In this document: piece by piece, positions 6,913 through 13,356 of the stretch | Position numbering within the stretch: position 1 is the first letter of the stretch | How the letters are laid out: each line of letters starts with the position of its first letter | Assembly (NCBI GenBank): GCA_903925195.1 | Contig: CAIYEO010000055.1 | Span: 1 to 15,600 of the forward strand | Reading direction: 5' to 3' | Origin: an uncultured Candidatus Saccharibacteria bacterium | GTDB lineage: Bacteria > Patescibacteria > Saccharimonadia > Saccharimonadales > UBA4665 | Length of the DNA: 15,600 bases | Translations under genes and position numbers: made by a program | The notes under the pieces: model-generated | What the model was told of the DNA's origin: nothing | Databases searched by the model: none | The model's input: the letters and a program-made list of their open reading frames with translations, nothing else

Positions 6913-8169
6913 TTAAATCTTTTCAATAATTGATAGGACTTCATCTAATTTAATTTGGTGGCTTTCTTTTTTCGTTCTTTCTTTAATTTCTATGCTATTG
7001 CTAGCTATATTCTTTTGACTGACCACTAGTCTTAGTGGTATTCCGAGTAGATCCGCATCGGCGAATTTCTCGCCCGGTCTTACGTCTCGGTCATCATATA
7101 TTACCTCAATCTTTTTATCAGTCAAGTACTTATAAATTTTCTCTGATTCTTTAACTACTTCTGGCTCATTTCCTATGGAGCAAATAATTACTTTATATGG
7201 CGCAACTGCCATCGGCCAGACTAGTCCGTTAGCATCGGAAAAGTACTCAGCAATCACACCCATTAGTCGACTAATGCCAATTCCGTATGATCCCATAACT
7301 ACTGGTCTTAGTACCCCATCCTTGTCAGTAAAATTAATATCTAGAACTTCAGACTTGCTTGTTCCGAAGCTAAATATATTTCCAACTTCTGCAGCCTTAC
7401 TCTTTTCAAACTGATCCTTCTGGAGTCCGAGCAGTTCAATGACATCATCCTTAAAGACTTCTTGATTTAGTGCGATATTCTTTTCTTTATTAATATAGAT
7501 TGTATCTTCACCAGCATCTAGAACAGTCTGAAATTCATGACTAAATTTATCCGTAAATGCTCCGCCTGCAGCAAAAGTAAAATATGTATCTTTTCCTAGA
7601 CCAACTTTTTTAAATATTCTTTGGTATGAAGCACTCACTTCATCATAAAACTTTTTATGTTCTTCATCGCTTGTTGCAAATGAATATAAATCCTTCATAA
7701 CAAACTCTCTAGTTCTTAAGATGCCGCTTTTTGCTCTAGTCTCATTCCTCAGCTTATTTTGGAACTGATAAACTGAAACCGGTAAATCTCTATAAGAACT
7801 AATATATTCTTTTATCATGTTACCAATCTGTTCTTCGTGTGACCAAGCCAAGCCAAGTTCAGTACCATTTTTTAGTTCGGTTTTAAACCAAATATCTACA
7901 GTCTCATCATTCCAGCGATCAGTTTTTTCCCACAATTCCTTTTCCTGTAAACTAGTCATAATAAGTTCTTGAGATCCAAGAGAGTTCATCTCTTCCCTGA
8001 CTATATCTTTAATATTCTCGATAACTTTTAGACCAAGAGGCATGAACGAATAGACTCCTGCCATTTCTTTATGAATATAGCCAGCCTTAATAAGCAGCTG
8101 AGCGTTCAAAGAAACTTCATCAGATGGAACGGTTTTTCTAGTTTTAGTGAATATATTTGATAGTCTCAT
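6913..8169 (-). CDS. proS: Prolyl-tRNA synthetase lacking the editing insertion
   Basis: 418 residues. ProRS charges tRNA-Pro; the usual bacterial enzyme is about 570 residues because an editing domain (INS) that removes alanine from tRNA-Pro sits between motifs 2 and 3. Here motif 1 is AGVYSFMPLGLKV (37-49), motif 2 runs over 140-163 (LRNETRAKSGILRTREF), then SHEFQTVLDAGEDTI (210-224) leads after only about 30-60 residues to motif 3, VMGSYGIGISRLMG (291-304). The anticodon-binding domain (322-418, with YDDRDVRPGEKFADADLLG) is complete. INS is therefore absent, as in short mitochondrial and alphaproteobacterial ProRS. The ATG at 8169 follows AGGGGAAGG (8178-8186) at an 8-base gap. Confidence 0.95.
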   Translation of the reverse strand: MRLSNIFTKTRKTVPSDEVSLNAQLLIKAGYIHKEMAGVYSFMPLGLKVIENIKDIVREEMNSLGSQELIMTSLQEKELWEKTDRWNDETVDIWFKTELKNGTELGLAWSHEEQIGNMIKEYISSYRDLPVSVYQFQNKLRNETRAKSGILRTREFVMKDLYSFATSDEEHKKFYDEVSASYQRIFKKVGLGKDTYFTFAAGGAFTDKFSHEFQTVLDAGEDTIYINKEKNIALNQEVFKDDVIELLGLQKDQFEKSKAAEVGNIFSFGTSKSEVLDINFTDKDGVLRPVVMGSYGIGISRLMGVIAEYFSDANGLVWPMAVAPYKVIICSIGNEPEVVKESEKIYKYLTDKKIEVIYDDRDVRPGEKFADADLLGIPLRLVVSQKNIASNSIEIKERTKKESHQIKLDEVLSIIEKI

Positions 8170-8184
8170 ATTTATTACCTTCCC

Positions 8185-8199
8185 CTATTGTAGCAATAG
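8185..8199 (-). promoter_or_regulatory. proS promoter -10 inside a perfect inverted repeat
   Basis: TACAAT (8187-8192) preceded by TGC forms an extended -10. It lies within CTATTG-CTA-CAATAG, a perfect 6-base inverted repeat with a 3-base centre. TTTTCA at 17 bases is a weak -35. The leader would be about 16 bases and contain the Shine-Dalgarno sequence. The repeat could be an operator or chance. Confidence 0.45.
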
Positions 8200-8201
8200 A
8201 T

Positions 8202-8996
8202 TTAGAGTATGAAAAATAAAGCTGCAAATGCTAGACCATTTTTCAAAGCATGAAGCATAATACCAGGCCATAGACTTTTAGTTTTCTCTCTCAAATAACA
8301 AAGCACCATTGATAAAACAAAAGTGTCTAATCCAGCAATCCACAGAGTACCACCACTCTGACCTTCTAGGAGATGAGGAACTGCGAACAAGGCACTAGTA
8401 ATAATTGCAGCGTAGATAAACTTGATCTTTGTTCTCAGTCCACTAAATAAATAGCCTCGGAAAATTATTTCTTCTGCTATTGGAGGAAGAATAACCAAAC
8501 TAACAAAAGTAATTAATAGTGGAACTGTTCCGTGGGCTGACTGAAATCCTACGTTTTGTTTTTGATTGGCGTCAAAACCACTTATTAATTTACCTGCCAA
8601 TGTTGAAATTGCATAAAAAATAGCTATGTAAACCAAAAAACCATTTAAAGTATACAAGATATCCTTCGATCTAAATCTGACCAAACCAATAGACATAAAA
8701 TGCGCCGCTTTATATTTTAAAGCTAGAGCAATTAATGTTAGTGATTGAATTTCAATAATTAAAACATAAGAGAACTGACCAATAACTGAATTATTAAACC
8801 AATTGTTGGCATAGCTAGGCTTCCATTTTAGGATGTGAAACAGAACCTCAAACGCTAACAAGGCAAACGCTTGAGGCAGGACTATGATAACTATAGTAGA
8901 TACTACAGACCATAATGGACCGAATGGTACAGATTCTTTATACCAACTTTTTTTATCGATTGGCCAATAACGGCTTTTAGAAAAAGCGTTTAACAT
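8202..8996 (-). CDS. CPBP-family intramembrane metalloprotease (ABI/Rce1-like)
   Basis: 264 residues with about seven or eight hydrophobic segments. The CPBP signature is complete: EEIIFRGYLF (E175, E176, R180), AVPHLL (H208) and MLHALKNG (H249, N253). These residues form the glutamate/histidine active site of Rce1-type membrane proteases. In bacteria the family has been linked to bacteriocin self-immunity, signalling and protein maturation; nothing here says which. The gene starts inside the end of rseP, overlapping it by 20 bases, so the two membrane proteases are probably translationally coupled. No clear Shine-Dalgarno sequence precedes ATG 8996, but its upstream codons are rseP and no better start fits. 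Confidence 0.85.
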   Translation of the reverse strand: MLNAFSKSRYWPIDKKSWYKESVPFGPLWSVVSTIVIIVLPQAFALLAFEVLFHILKWKPSYANNWFNNSVIGQFSYVLIIEIQSLTLIALALKYKAAHFMSIGLVRFRSKDILYTLNGFLVYIAIFYAISTLAGKLISGFDANQKQNVGFQSAHGTVPLLITFVSLVILPPIAEEIIFRGYLFSGLRTKIKFIYAAIITSALFAVPHLLEGQSGGTLWIAGLDTFVLSMVLCYLREKTKSLWPGIMLHALKNGLAFAALFFIL

Positions 8997-10104
8997 CTAC
9001 TATTGAAATTAATACTATTAAAACCATCAAAGCCAAAAACCCTGTTCCATTAATAATGTCCTCTGTCCTAGCAGATAATCTTCTTCCGAATAATCTAGCT
9101 AATAAAATAGAGAATAGCCTACCGCCATCAAGTGCTGGGATTGGAAGTATGTTCATAATAGCAAGGGTCAACGATATTATGGCAATAATCATTAAGATAA
9201 ACTGGAAGCCAAGTTGCGAGCCATTCTTCAATATAAAGAATATACCAATTGGACCTGCTACTTGTTCTGTTGCCTGCTTAGCATGACCACCGGCGATACC
9301 TGTAACTAAAGCCCCCAACCCTTTAAGAGTTAAAATCGTAAACTGTTTAATTAATCCCAGTGCTACAACCGGTGCAGACCAAGTAGATCGTTGCAAGACA
9401 AATGCCTGATCACTAATACCTAAATAACCAATTGGCTTATTAGTTTTCTCTGATGCTACAACAACTTTTTTGGATCTCAAAGTAGTAATTTTATTAAAGG
9501 TTACTGAACCGCGTTTGTATTCAACATTTACTTTCTCTCCGGCTAAAGCCCCAGTAATTTTTGGAAGGTTATTTGAACCACTAAGCTCAACGGGAGCGCT
9601 CCCAACCTTACCGATTGAGAATAGTTGATCATTCACCGTAAGACCAATGTTTGATGCTGGTGAGTTAGGTTCAACATAATTGACTAACACTTTATTGGCT
9701 ATAACTTTTGTATCGCTAGCAATCGTAAACTGACTTTCGATTAATTTTGGCATACCAAGCCATGCGATTATTGTTAGCAAGACAAAAGCTGTTAGTAGGT
9801 TCATAAAAACACCAGCAACCATTATTTTTACTTTCACAAATGTTGATGCAGCGCCAAAATCTCCACTTTCTGTATCGGCATCATGCTCACCCTTGAGTCT
9901 GACGAATCCGCCTAAAGGCAATAAATTAATACTAAATATATATTTTCCTTTAGTTTTTCTGTGCCAGATTCTAGGAGGAAATCCAATCCCAAATTCTAAT
10001 ACCTTCACACCATTTCTTTTTGCGGCGAAAAAATGTCCCAATTCATGGACTACAACTAAGCCAACAAACATAAATAACGCTATTATTAGTAAAAATACTG
10101 TCAT
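8977..10104 (-). CDS. rseP: Site-2-type membrane zinc metalloprotease RseP (M50)
   Basis: 375 residues. M50 proteases cut membrane-spanning segments of regulators or leftover signal peptides within the bilayer. The first helix ends in the zinc motif HELGHF (H20, E21, H24); the third zinc ligand is in NILPIPALDGGRLF (D326). A single PDZ-like domain lies between, at about 125-210 (NYVEPNSPASNIGL), compared with two in the E. coli protein. Further hydrophobic helices are at about 90-116, 300-320 and 350-370, and GPIGI (284-288) is also typical. It lies between uppS (2-base gap) and the CPBP gene (20-base overlap). In many bacteria cdsA and dxr would sit between uppS and rseP; both are missing here. 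Confidence 0.94.
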   Translation of the reverse strand: MTVFLLIIALFMFVGLVVVHELGHFFAAKRNGVKVLEFGIGFPPRIWHRKTKGKYIFSINLLPLGGFVRLKGEHDADTESGDFGAASTFVKVKIMVAGVFMNLLTAFVLLTIIAWLGMPKLIESQFTIASDTKVIANKVLVNYVEPNSPASNIGLTVNDQLFSIGKVGSAPVELSGSNNLPKITGALAGEKVNVEYKRGSVTFNKITTLRSKKVVVASEKTNKPIGYLGISDQAFVLQRSTWSAPVVALGLIKQFTILTLKGLGALVTGIAGGHAKQATEQVAGPIGIFFILKNGSQLGFQFILMIIAIISLTLAIMNILPIPALDGGRLFSILLARLFGRRLSARTEDIINGTGFLALMVLIVLISIVDVKRFF

Positions 10105-10106
10105 AA

Positions 10107-10808
10107 TTAACTACCAAAATTCCTTTTTATTTTACTGTATTTTGTGAGTATCTTTTCGAAGTTTTCTTCGCTAAAATCTGGCCAATACTTATTAACAAAA
10201 AATAATTCACTATATGCTGATCCCCAAAGCATGAAGTTACTTAAACGATGCTCTCCTGAAGTTCTGATGATTAAATCAAGTGGTGGTAGACCTGGCATTT
10301 CGAGATTCTGACTAATTAACTCAGAGGTAATGTCTTCTGAATCTATTCCGCTCGCTACTATTCTTTTTGTAGCGTCAACAATCTCTTGCTGTCCACCATA
10401 GTCTAAACACAATAATAAAGTACCCTTAGTATTGTTCTTAGTTGACTCCTCAGCTTCATGTATAGCCCTAACAAGTGCCTTACCAATGCGCAACTTGGAA
10501 CCTATAACTTTTAGCCTAATCCCTTCTTTTCCAATTTCTTTAGCCTCATGTTTTAGAACCCACATAAAAAGTTTCATAAGATTCTTGACTTCATCGTTGC
10601 TTCTTTTCCAATTTTCGCTTGAAAAAACAAAAGCTGAAATATATTCAATATTGTGTTTTTTGGCTATCGTTACAATTTTTCTAAGATTTGCATATCCTGC
10701 TCGATGCCCCTCCAGAGTGCTAAGATTTCTTTCTTTAGCCCATCGCCTATTACCATCAAGAATCAGTCCAAGGTGCACTGGTGTCTGGATATTTTCGTTT
10801 ATTGCCAT
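10107..10808 (-). CDS. uppS: Undecaprenyl (cis-polyprenyl) diphosphate synthase
   Basis: 233 residues of the cis-prenyltransferase family, which adds isopentenyl units to farnesyl diphosphate to make the C55 lipid carrier for peptidoglycan and other wall polymers. The catalytic loop is HLGLILDGNRRWAK with D18; substrate-binding residues are in FSSENWKRS (62-70) and RTSGEHRLSNFMLWGSAYSE (182-201), followed by the WPDF motif. DGNRRW is a variant of the bacterial DGNGRW and resembles archaeal and eukaryotic members. Start ATG 10808 has no Shine-Dalgarno sequence; an extended -10 box ends 8 bases upstream. It retains the place next to frr seen in most bacteria, although neighbouring cdsA and dxr are absent. 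Confidence 0.95.
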   Translation of the reverse strand: MAINENIQTPVHLGLILDGNRRWAKERNLSTLEGHRAGYANLRKIVTIAKKHNIEYISAFVFSSENWKRSNDEVKNLMKLFMWVLKHEAKEIGKEGIRLKVIGSKLRIGKALVRAIHEAEESTKNNTKGTLLLCLDYGGQQEIVDATKRIVASGIDSEDITSELISQNLEMPGLPPLDLIIRTSGEHRLSNFMLWGSAYSELFFVNKYWPDFSEENFEKILTKYSKIKRNFGS

Positions 10809-10816
10809 ATAAATAT

Positions 10817-10832
10817 ATTGTAACAGTTTAGC
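10817..10832 (-). promoter_or_regulatory. Extended -10 promoter element of uppS
   Basis: TGTTACAAT: -10 TACAAT (10817-10822) with TGT in front, ending 8 bases before the uppS ATG. The surrounding GCTAAACTGTTACAAT is nearly identical to the nuclease promoter at 3318-3333, and the downstream bases also end in TTTAT(AT)GGCAA in both. No -35 is obvious. Confidence 0.55.
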
Positions 10833-10843
10833 CTTCTAAAAAA

Positions 10844-11407
10844 CTAAATTGTCATTATGTCTTTTTCTTTTGTTTTGGATATTAGCTCAATATCATTTTT
10901 TTGACTTGCCATAAGTTCATCAATCTTCTTCTCCAGTCTTTTATAATCATCTTCACTGATAGATTTATCTGATTTCAGTTTTTCTGCAGACTTCAAAGCT
11001 TCGTGCCTATTATTTCTCATAATTATTAAAGTTTCCTCAAGTTTTTCATTGAGTTGTTTGACTATTTGCTGTCTTCGCTCGCTATTAAGCGCTGGAATCG
11101 GAACCCTTACAATTCTACCATCGTCAGTAGGATTCAAACCAAGAGACTGATTGTCTCTAATAGCAGTAACGATTGCCTGTAAGTTAGTTGGGTCAAATGG
11201 AGTGACTTGAATCAGCTGAGCTTCTGGAACATTGATTGTCGCTACAGAGATTAGTGACATTTTTGATCCATAGGCTTCGATAGTTACACCATCTAGCATG
11301 CTAGCGTGGGCTCGTCCAGTTCTGAGCTTTTTTATATCTTCAGAAAAATGCTCTTTTGTTTTAAGAGTTTTATCTTCAAAATTTTTCAATAATTGATTGT
11401 CGTCCAT
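10844..11407 (-). CDS. frr: Ribosome recycling factor
   Basis: 187 residues, the standard RRF length. With EF-G it splits the post-termination ribosome. The family text is clear throughout: LRTGRAHASMLDGVTIEAYG (29-48), the beta-domain with INVPEAQLIQVTPFDPTNL, RVPIPALNSERRQQIVK in the hinge region, and the C-terminal helix with RNNRHEALKSAEKLK. The ATG at 11407 has GAGGG (11413-11417) 5 bases upstream. TATAAT at 11421-11426 is nearby, but transcription from it would start within the ribosome site, so it may not be a real promoter. pyrH, usually between tsf and frr, is absent; only 40 bases separate the two here. Confidence 0.97.
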   Translation of the reverse strand: MDDNQLLKNFEDKTLKTKEHFSEDIKKLRTGRAHASMLDGVTIEAYGSKMSLISVATINVPEAQLIQVTPFDPTNLQAIVTAIRDNQSLGLNPTDDGRIVRVPIPALNSERRQQIVKQLNEKLEETLIIMRNNRHEALKSAEKLKSDKSISEDDYKRLEKKIDELMASQKNDIELISKTKEKDIMTI

Positions 11408-11447
11408 TGCTACCCTCTATATTATATTAATGCTAAGACTTTAACTA

Positions 11448-12041
11448 TTAATTAGTAACTTCGCCGAGTGCCATTCTTGAGAATCGCTTAACAACTATAT
11501 TTTCGCCCAATTTTGCTATATTTTCTTTGATGTATTCAGATACATTCTGATCAGGATTTTTGATATATGGTTGGTCTAATAAAGTTTTTTCTTGGAAATA
11601 CTTCTTAATCTGGCCTTCTATAATTTTAGCTATCATATCTGCAGGTTTCTTTTCTGTTTCAGCTTTTTCTTTGAACTCTAATGATATTTTCTCCATATCG
11701 GCTTGAGGAATATCGTTACTAGACACATATTCTGGATTAGATGCAGCTATATGCATTGCCAAGTTTTTTACTAAATCGGTAAAAATTTGGTTACGAGCTA
11801 CGAAATCAGTTTCACAGTTTACTTCTAAAAGAACGCCGATTCGAGAATCATGCAAGTAGCTTCCGATGACTCCAGCTCTAGCTTCTCGTTCCGCACTTTT
11901 TTCAGCTTTAGTAAGACCTTTTTTACGCATTGCAGTTAATGCTTTATCAAAATCACCATTAGTTTCAACTAATGCTTTTTTTGCATCTGTCATACCAACT
12001 CCAGTTAATTCACGTAATCTTTTGATTTCATTAATGTCCAT
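11448..12041 (-). CDS. tsf: Translation elongation factor Ts
   Basis: 197 residues. EF-Ts exchanges GDP for GTP on EF-Tu. An N-terminal UBA-like domain (IKRLRELTGVGMTDAKKAL, 6-24) leads to the core with the EF-Tu contact motif TDFVARN (78-84). The length matches the short, single-core EF-Ts of the Thermus type rather than the roughly 280-residue E. coli protein. The C-terminal segment ENIVVKRFSRMALGE is the family's end. It starts 7 bases after the rpsB stop, with GAGG near the end of rpsB, as the usual rpsB-tsf pair. Confidence 0.97.
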   Translation of the reverse strand: MDINEIKRLRELTGVGMTDAKKALVETNGDFDKALTAMRKKGLTKAEKSAEREARAGVIGSYLHDSRIGVLLEVNCETDFVARNQIFTDLVKNLAMHIAASNPEYVSSNDIPQADMEKISLEFKEKAETEKKPADMIAKIIEGQIKKYFQEKTLLDQPYIKNPDQNVSEYIKENIAKLGENIVVKRFSRMALGEVTN

Positions 12042-12048
12042 AATTATT

Positions 12049-12783
12049 CTATTCCTCTTCTTCTTCTTTTTTATCTATTTTTACATCTTTTTGGGTAGCT
12101 TTACCGTTATTGATTGCTTGTTTTACATAATCAGCTATAAGTTGAATTGTTTTAATAGCATCGTCATTAGCTGGGATTGGATATTCAATCAAGCTTGGAT
12201 CAGCATTGGTATCAGCAATTGCTACGACAGGTATATTAATCTTGCGAGCTTCTTTAATTGCGTTCGCTTCATGAATCATATCGACTACAAAAATAGCTCC
12301 TGGTTTACCATTCAAGTTTTTGACTCCACCAAAAGTTAGGTTCATAGCATCAATTTCTTCCTGATATCTTTGAACTTCTAGCTTATTATATTTTGCACTT
12401 AATTGGCCTGAATCCATTTTTTCTTCTAAATCTTTAAGATGCTTAACTCGTCCACTGATTGTTTGCCAGTTAGTCAAAGTTCCGCCCAACCATCGTTCTG
12501 TAACAAATGGCATGCCAGTGTCTTCAGCAACTTGCTTTAGTATTTCCTTAGCTTGTTTTTTAGTTCCAACAAACATAATTTGTTTGCCAGATTTAGCAGT
12601 TTCAGTTAGAAAATCTAATGCTCGATCTAAATTAGTTACTGTTTTAGTTAAATCGATAATATGATTACCAGCTTTTTTGCTATGTATATACTCAGCCATT
12701 TTAGGATGCCACTTACTTGACCTATGGCCAAAATGAGCACCAGCTTTTAATAGTTCCTTAACGTCAACTTCTACTTTTGACAT
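12049..12783 (-). CDS. rpsB: Small ribosomal subunit protein uS2
   Basis: 244 residues; uS2 binds the 30S subunit late in assembly near the platform. Clear signatures are LLKAGAHFGHRSSKWHPKM (11-29), IMFVGTKKQAKEIL, WLGGTLTNWQTI and the C-terminal PVVAIADTNADPSLIEYPIPANDDA. The end is acidic (KKEEEEE). The ATG at 12783 follows AGGA with a 5-base gap. It is the first gene of the long minus-strand run and is transcribed away from rpmE. Its leader of about 90 bases can fold into a two-stem structure, a possible site for feedback by S2 as known in other bacteria with unrelated leaders. Confidence 0.98.
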   Translation of the reverse strand: MSKVEVDVKELLKAGAHFGHRSSKWHPKMAEYIHSKKAGNHIIDLTKTVTNLDRALDFLTETAKSGKQIMFVGTKKQAKEILKQVAEDTGMPFVTERWLGGTLTNWQTISGRVKHLKDLEEKMDSGQLSAKYNKLEVQRYQEEIDAMNLTFGGVKNLNGKPGAIFVVDMIHEANAIKEARKINIPVVAIADTNADPSLIEYPIPANDDAIKTIQLIADYVKQAINNGKATQKDVKIDKKEEEEE

Positions 12784-12801
12784 AAAAATCCTTCTTTCTC
12801 G

Positions 12802-12860
12802 GTTTGGAATTCCATAATGATCCTACACGGTATCAATTATAGAGGACTTAATTTCCAAAC
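12802..12860 (-). promoter_or_regulatory. Candidate structured leader RNA of the rpsB-tsf operon
   Basis: In the rpsB leader, GTTTGGAAATT (12860-12850) pairs with AATTCCAAAC (12811-12802), 10 pairs with one bulged A. Inside it, ATAATTGAT (12840-12832) pairs with ATCATTAT (12821-12814), 8 pairs with one bulged T, closing a 10-base loop ACCGTGTAGG. The internal loop is lopsided (9 bases against GG). The ribosome site follows 12 bases after the outer stem. There is no T-run, so it is not a terminator. A regulatory role is inferred. Confidence 0.5.
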
Positions 12861-12882
12861 TGTTTAGTTATTGATATACAAT

Positions 12883-12911
12883 ATTATACAGTTTATTGAA
12901 TAGTTAATCAA
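12883..12911 (-). promoter_or_regulatory. Promoter of the rpsB operon
   Basis: -35 TTGATT (12906-12911), 17-base spacer, -10 TATAAT (12883-12888), giving a leader of about 93 bases that includes the whole two-stem fold. A second TATAAT (12836-12841) lies inside the inner stem, has no -35 partner and is less likely. This promoter lies back to back with that of rpmE, and the two -35 boxes are 5 bases apart. Confidence 0.65.
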
Positions 12912-12916
12912 GTTAC

Positions 12917-12945
12917 TTGACCAGATGACAACAGATGTGTATAAT
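12917..12945 (+). promoter_or_regulatory. Promoter of rpmE
   Basis: -35 TTGACC (12917-12922), 17-base spacer, -10 TATAAT (12940-12945): the best sigma-70-type promoter in the window. The ATG of rpmE is 12 bases below the -10, so the leader is about 5 bases. The ATG at 12925 lies within the spacer and cannot be on this transcript. Confidence 0.8.
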
Positions 12946-12957
12946 TCAGGTCTGAAT

Positions 12958-13305
12958 ATGAAGAAAAATTTACACCCATCAAACTATCGCCTGGTTGTTT
13001 TCCAGGATATTAACAATGATTTCCAATTTCTTACTAGATCTACTGCAGAAACAGAAGAAACAATCAAATGGACAGACGGACAAGAATATCCTTTAATTAA
13101 GATGTTTATTAGTAGTGCTTCCCATCCTTTCTTCACCGGTGAAGAAAGAGTTATCGATATCGAAGGAAGAGTTGATAAGTTTAAAGCTCGTGCTGCAGCT
13201 GCTAAAAAAGCTCAAGAAACACGAAATAAATCAGCTGCTAAAAAAGCTAGTCGTAAACAAACTACTGCAAAAGCTCCTAAAGAATCTATAAAATCAGAGA
13301 AATAA
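12958..13305 (+). CDS. rpmE: Large ribosomal subunit protein bL31, type B, with a long basic tail
   Basis: 115 residues from ATG 12958. bL31 bridges the two ribosomal subunits at the central protuberance. [43 protein letters not shown] and the [10 protein letters not shown] stretch are type B signatures; the zinc cysteines of type A are absent, so it needs no zinc. After residue 77 a 38-residue tail rich in lysine and alanine extends beyond the usual 80-90 residues and is probably disordered and RNA-binding. The frame is open from an earlier ATG at 12925, but that codon lies within the promoter spacer, and the family starts at MKK. It is transcribed alone, ending at a strong terminator. Confidence 0.93.
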   Translation: MKKNLHPSNYRLVVFQDINNDFQFLTRSTAETEETIKWTDGQEYPLIKMFISSASHPFFTGEERVIDIEGRVDKFKARAAAAKKAQETRNKSAAKKASRKQTTAKAPKESIKSEK

Positions 13306-13311
13306 CTAACT

Positions 13312-13340
13312 AATAATCTTGCCCAAAGATTATTTTTTTT
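13312..13340 (+). terminator. Intrinsic terminator after rpmE
   Basis: A perfect 9-base stem, AATAATCTT (13312-13320) and AAGATTATT (13326-13334), with loop GCCCA, followed by six more Ts. It begins 7 bases after the rpmE stop and ends 16 bases before the prfA start, so prfA must have its own promoter. Confidence 0.88.
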
Positions 13341-13341
13341 C

Positions 13342-13350
13342 TGTTAAAGT
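13342..13350 (+). promoter_or_regulatory. Possible extended -10 for prfA
   Basis: TG-T-TAAAGT between the terminator T-run and prfA; the -10-like TAAAGT (13345-13350) ends 6 bases before the ATG. There is no Shine-Dalgarno sequence in the space left, and no -35 box. The argument is mainly that a promoter is needed after the terminator. Confidence 0.4.
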
Positions 13351-13356
13351 ATTATT

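Noticed and set aside
12836..12841. Second TATAAT upstream of rpsB as the main promoter
   Set aside because: No -35 partner at a proper distance, and it lies within the stem of the predicted leader fold; the upstream TTGATT/TATAAT pair is better.
12925..12957. Earlier start of rpmE at ATG 12925
   Set aside because: The codon lies between the -35 and -10 boxes of the rpmE promoter, and bL31 proteins begin with MK at the later ATG.
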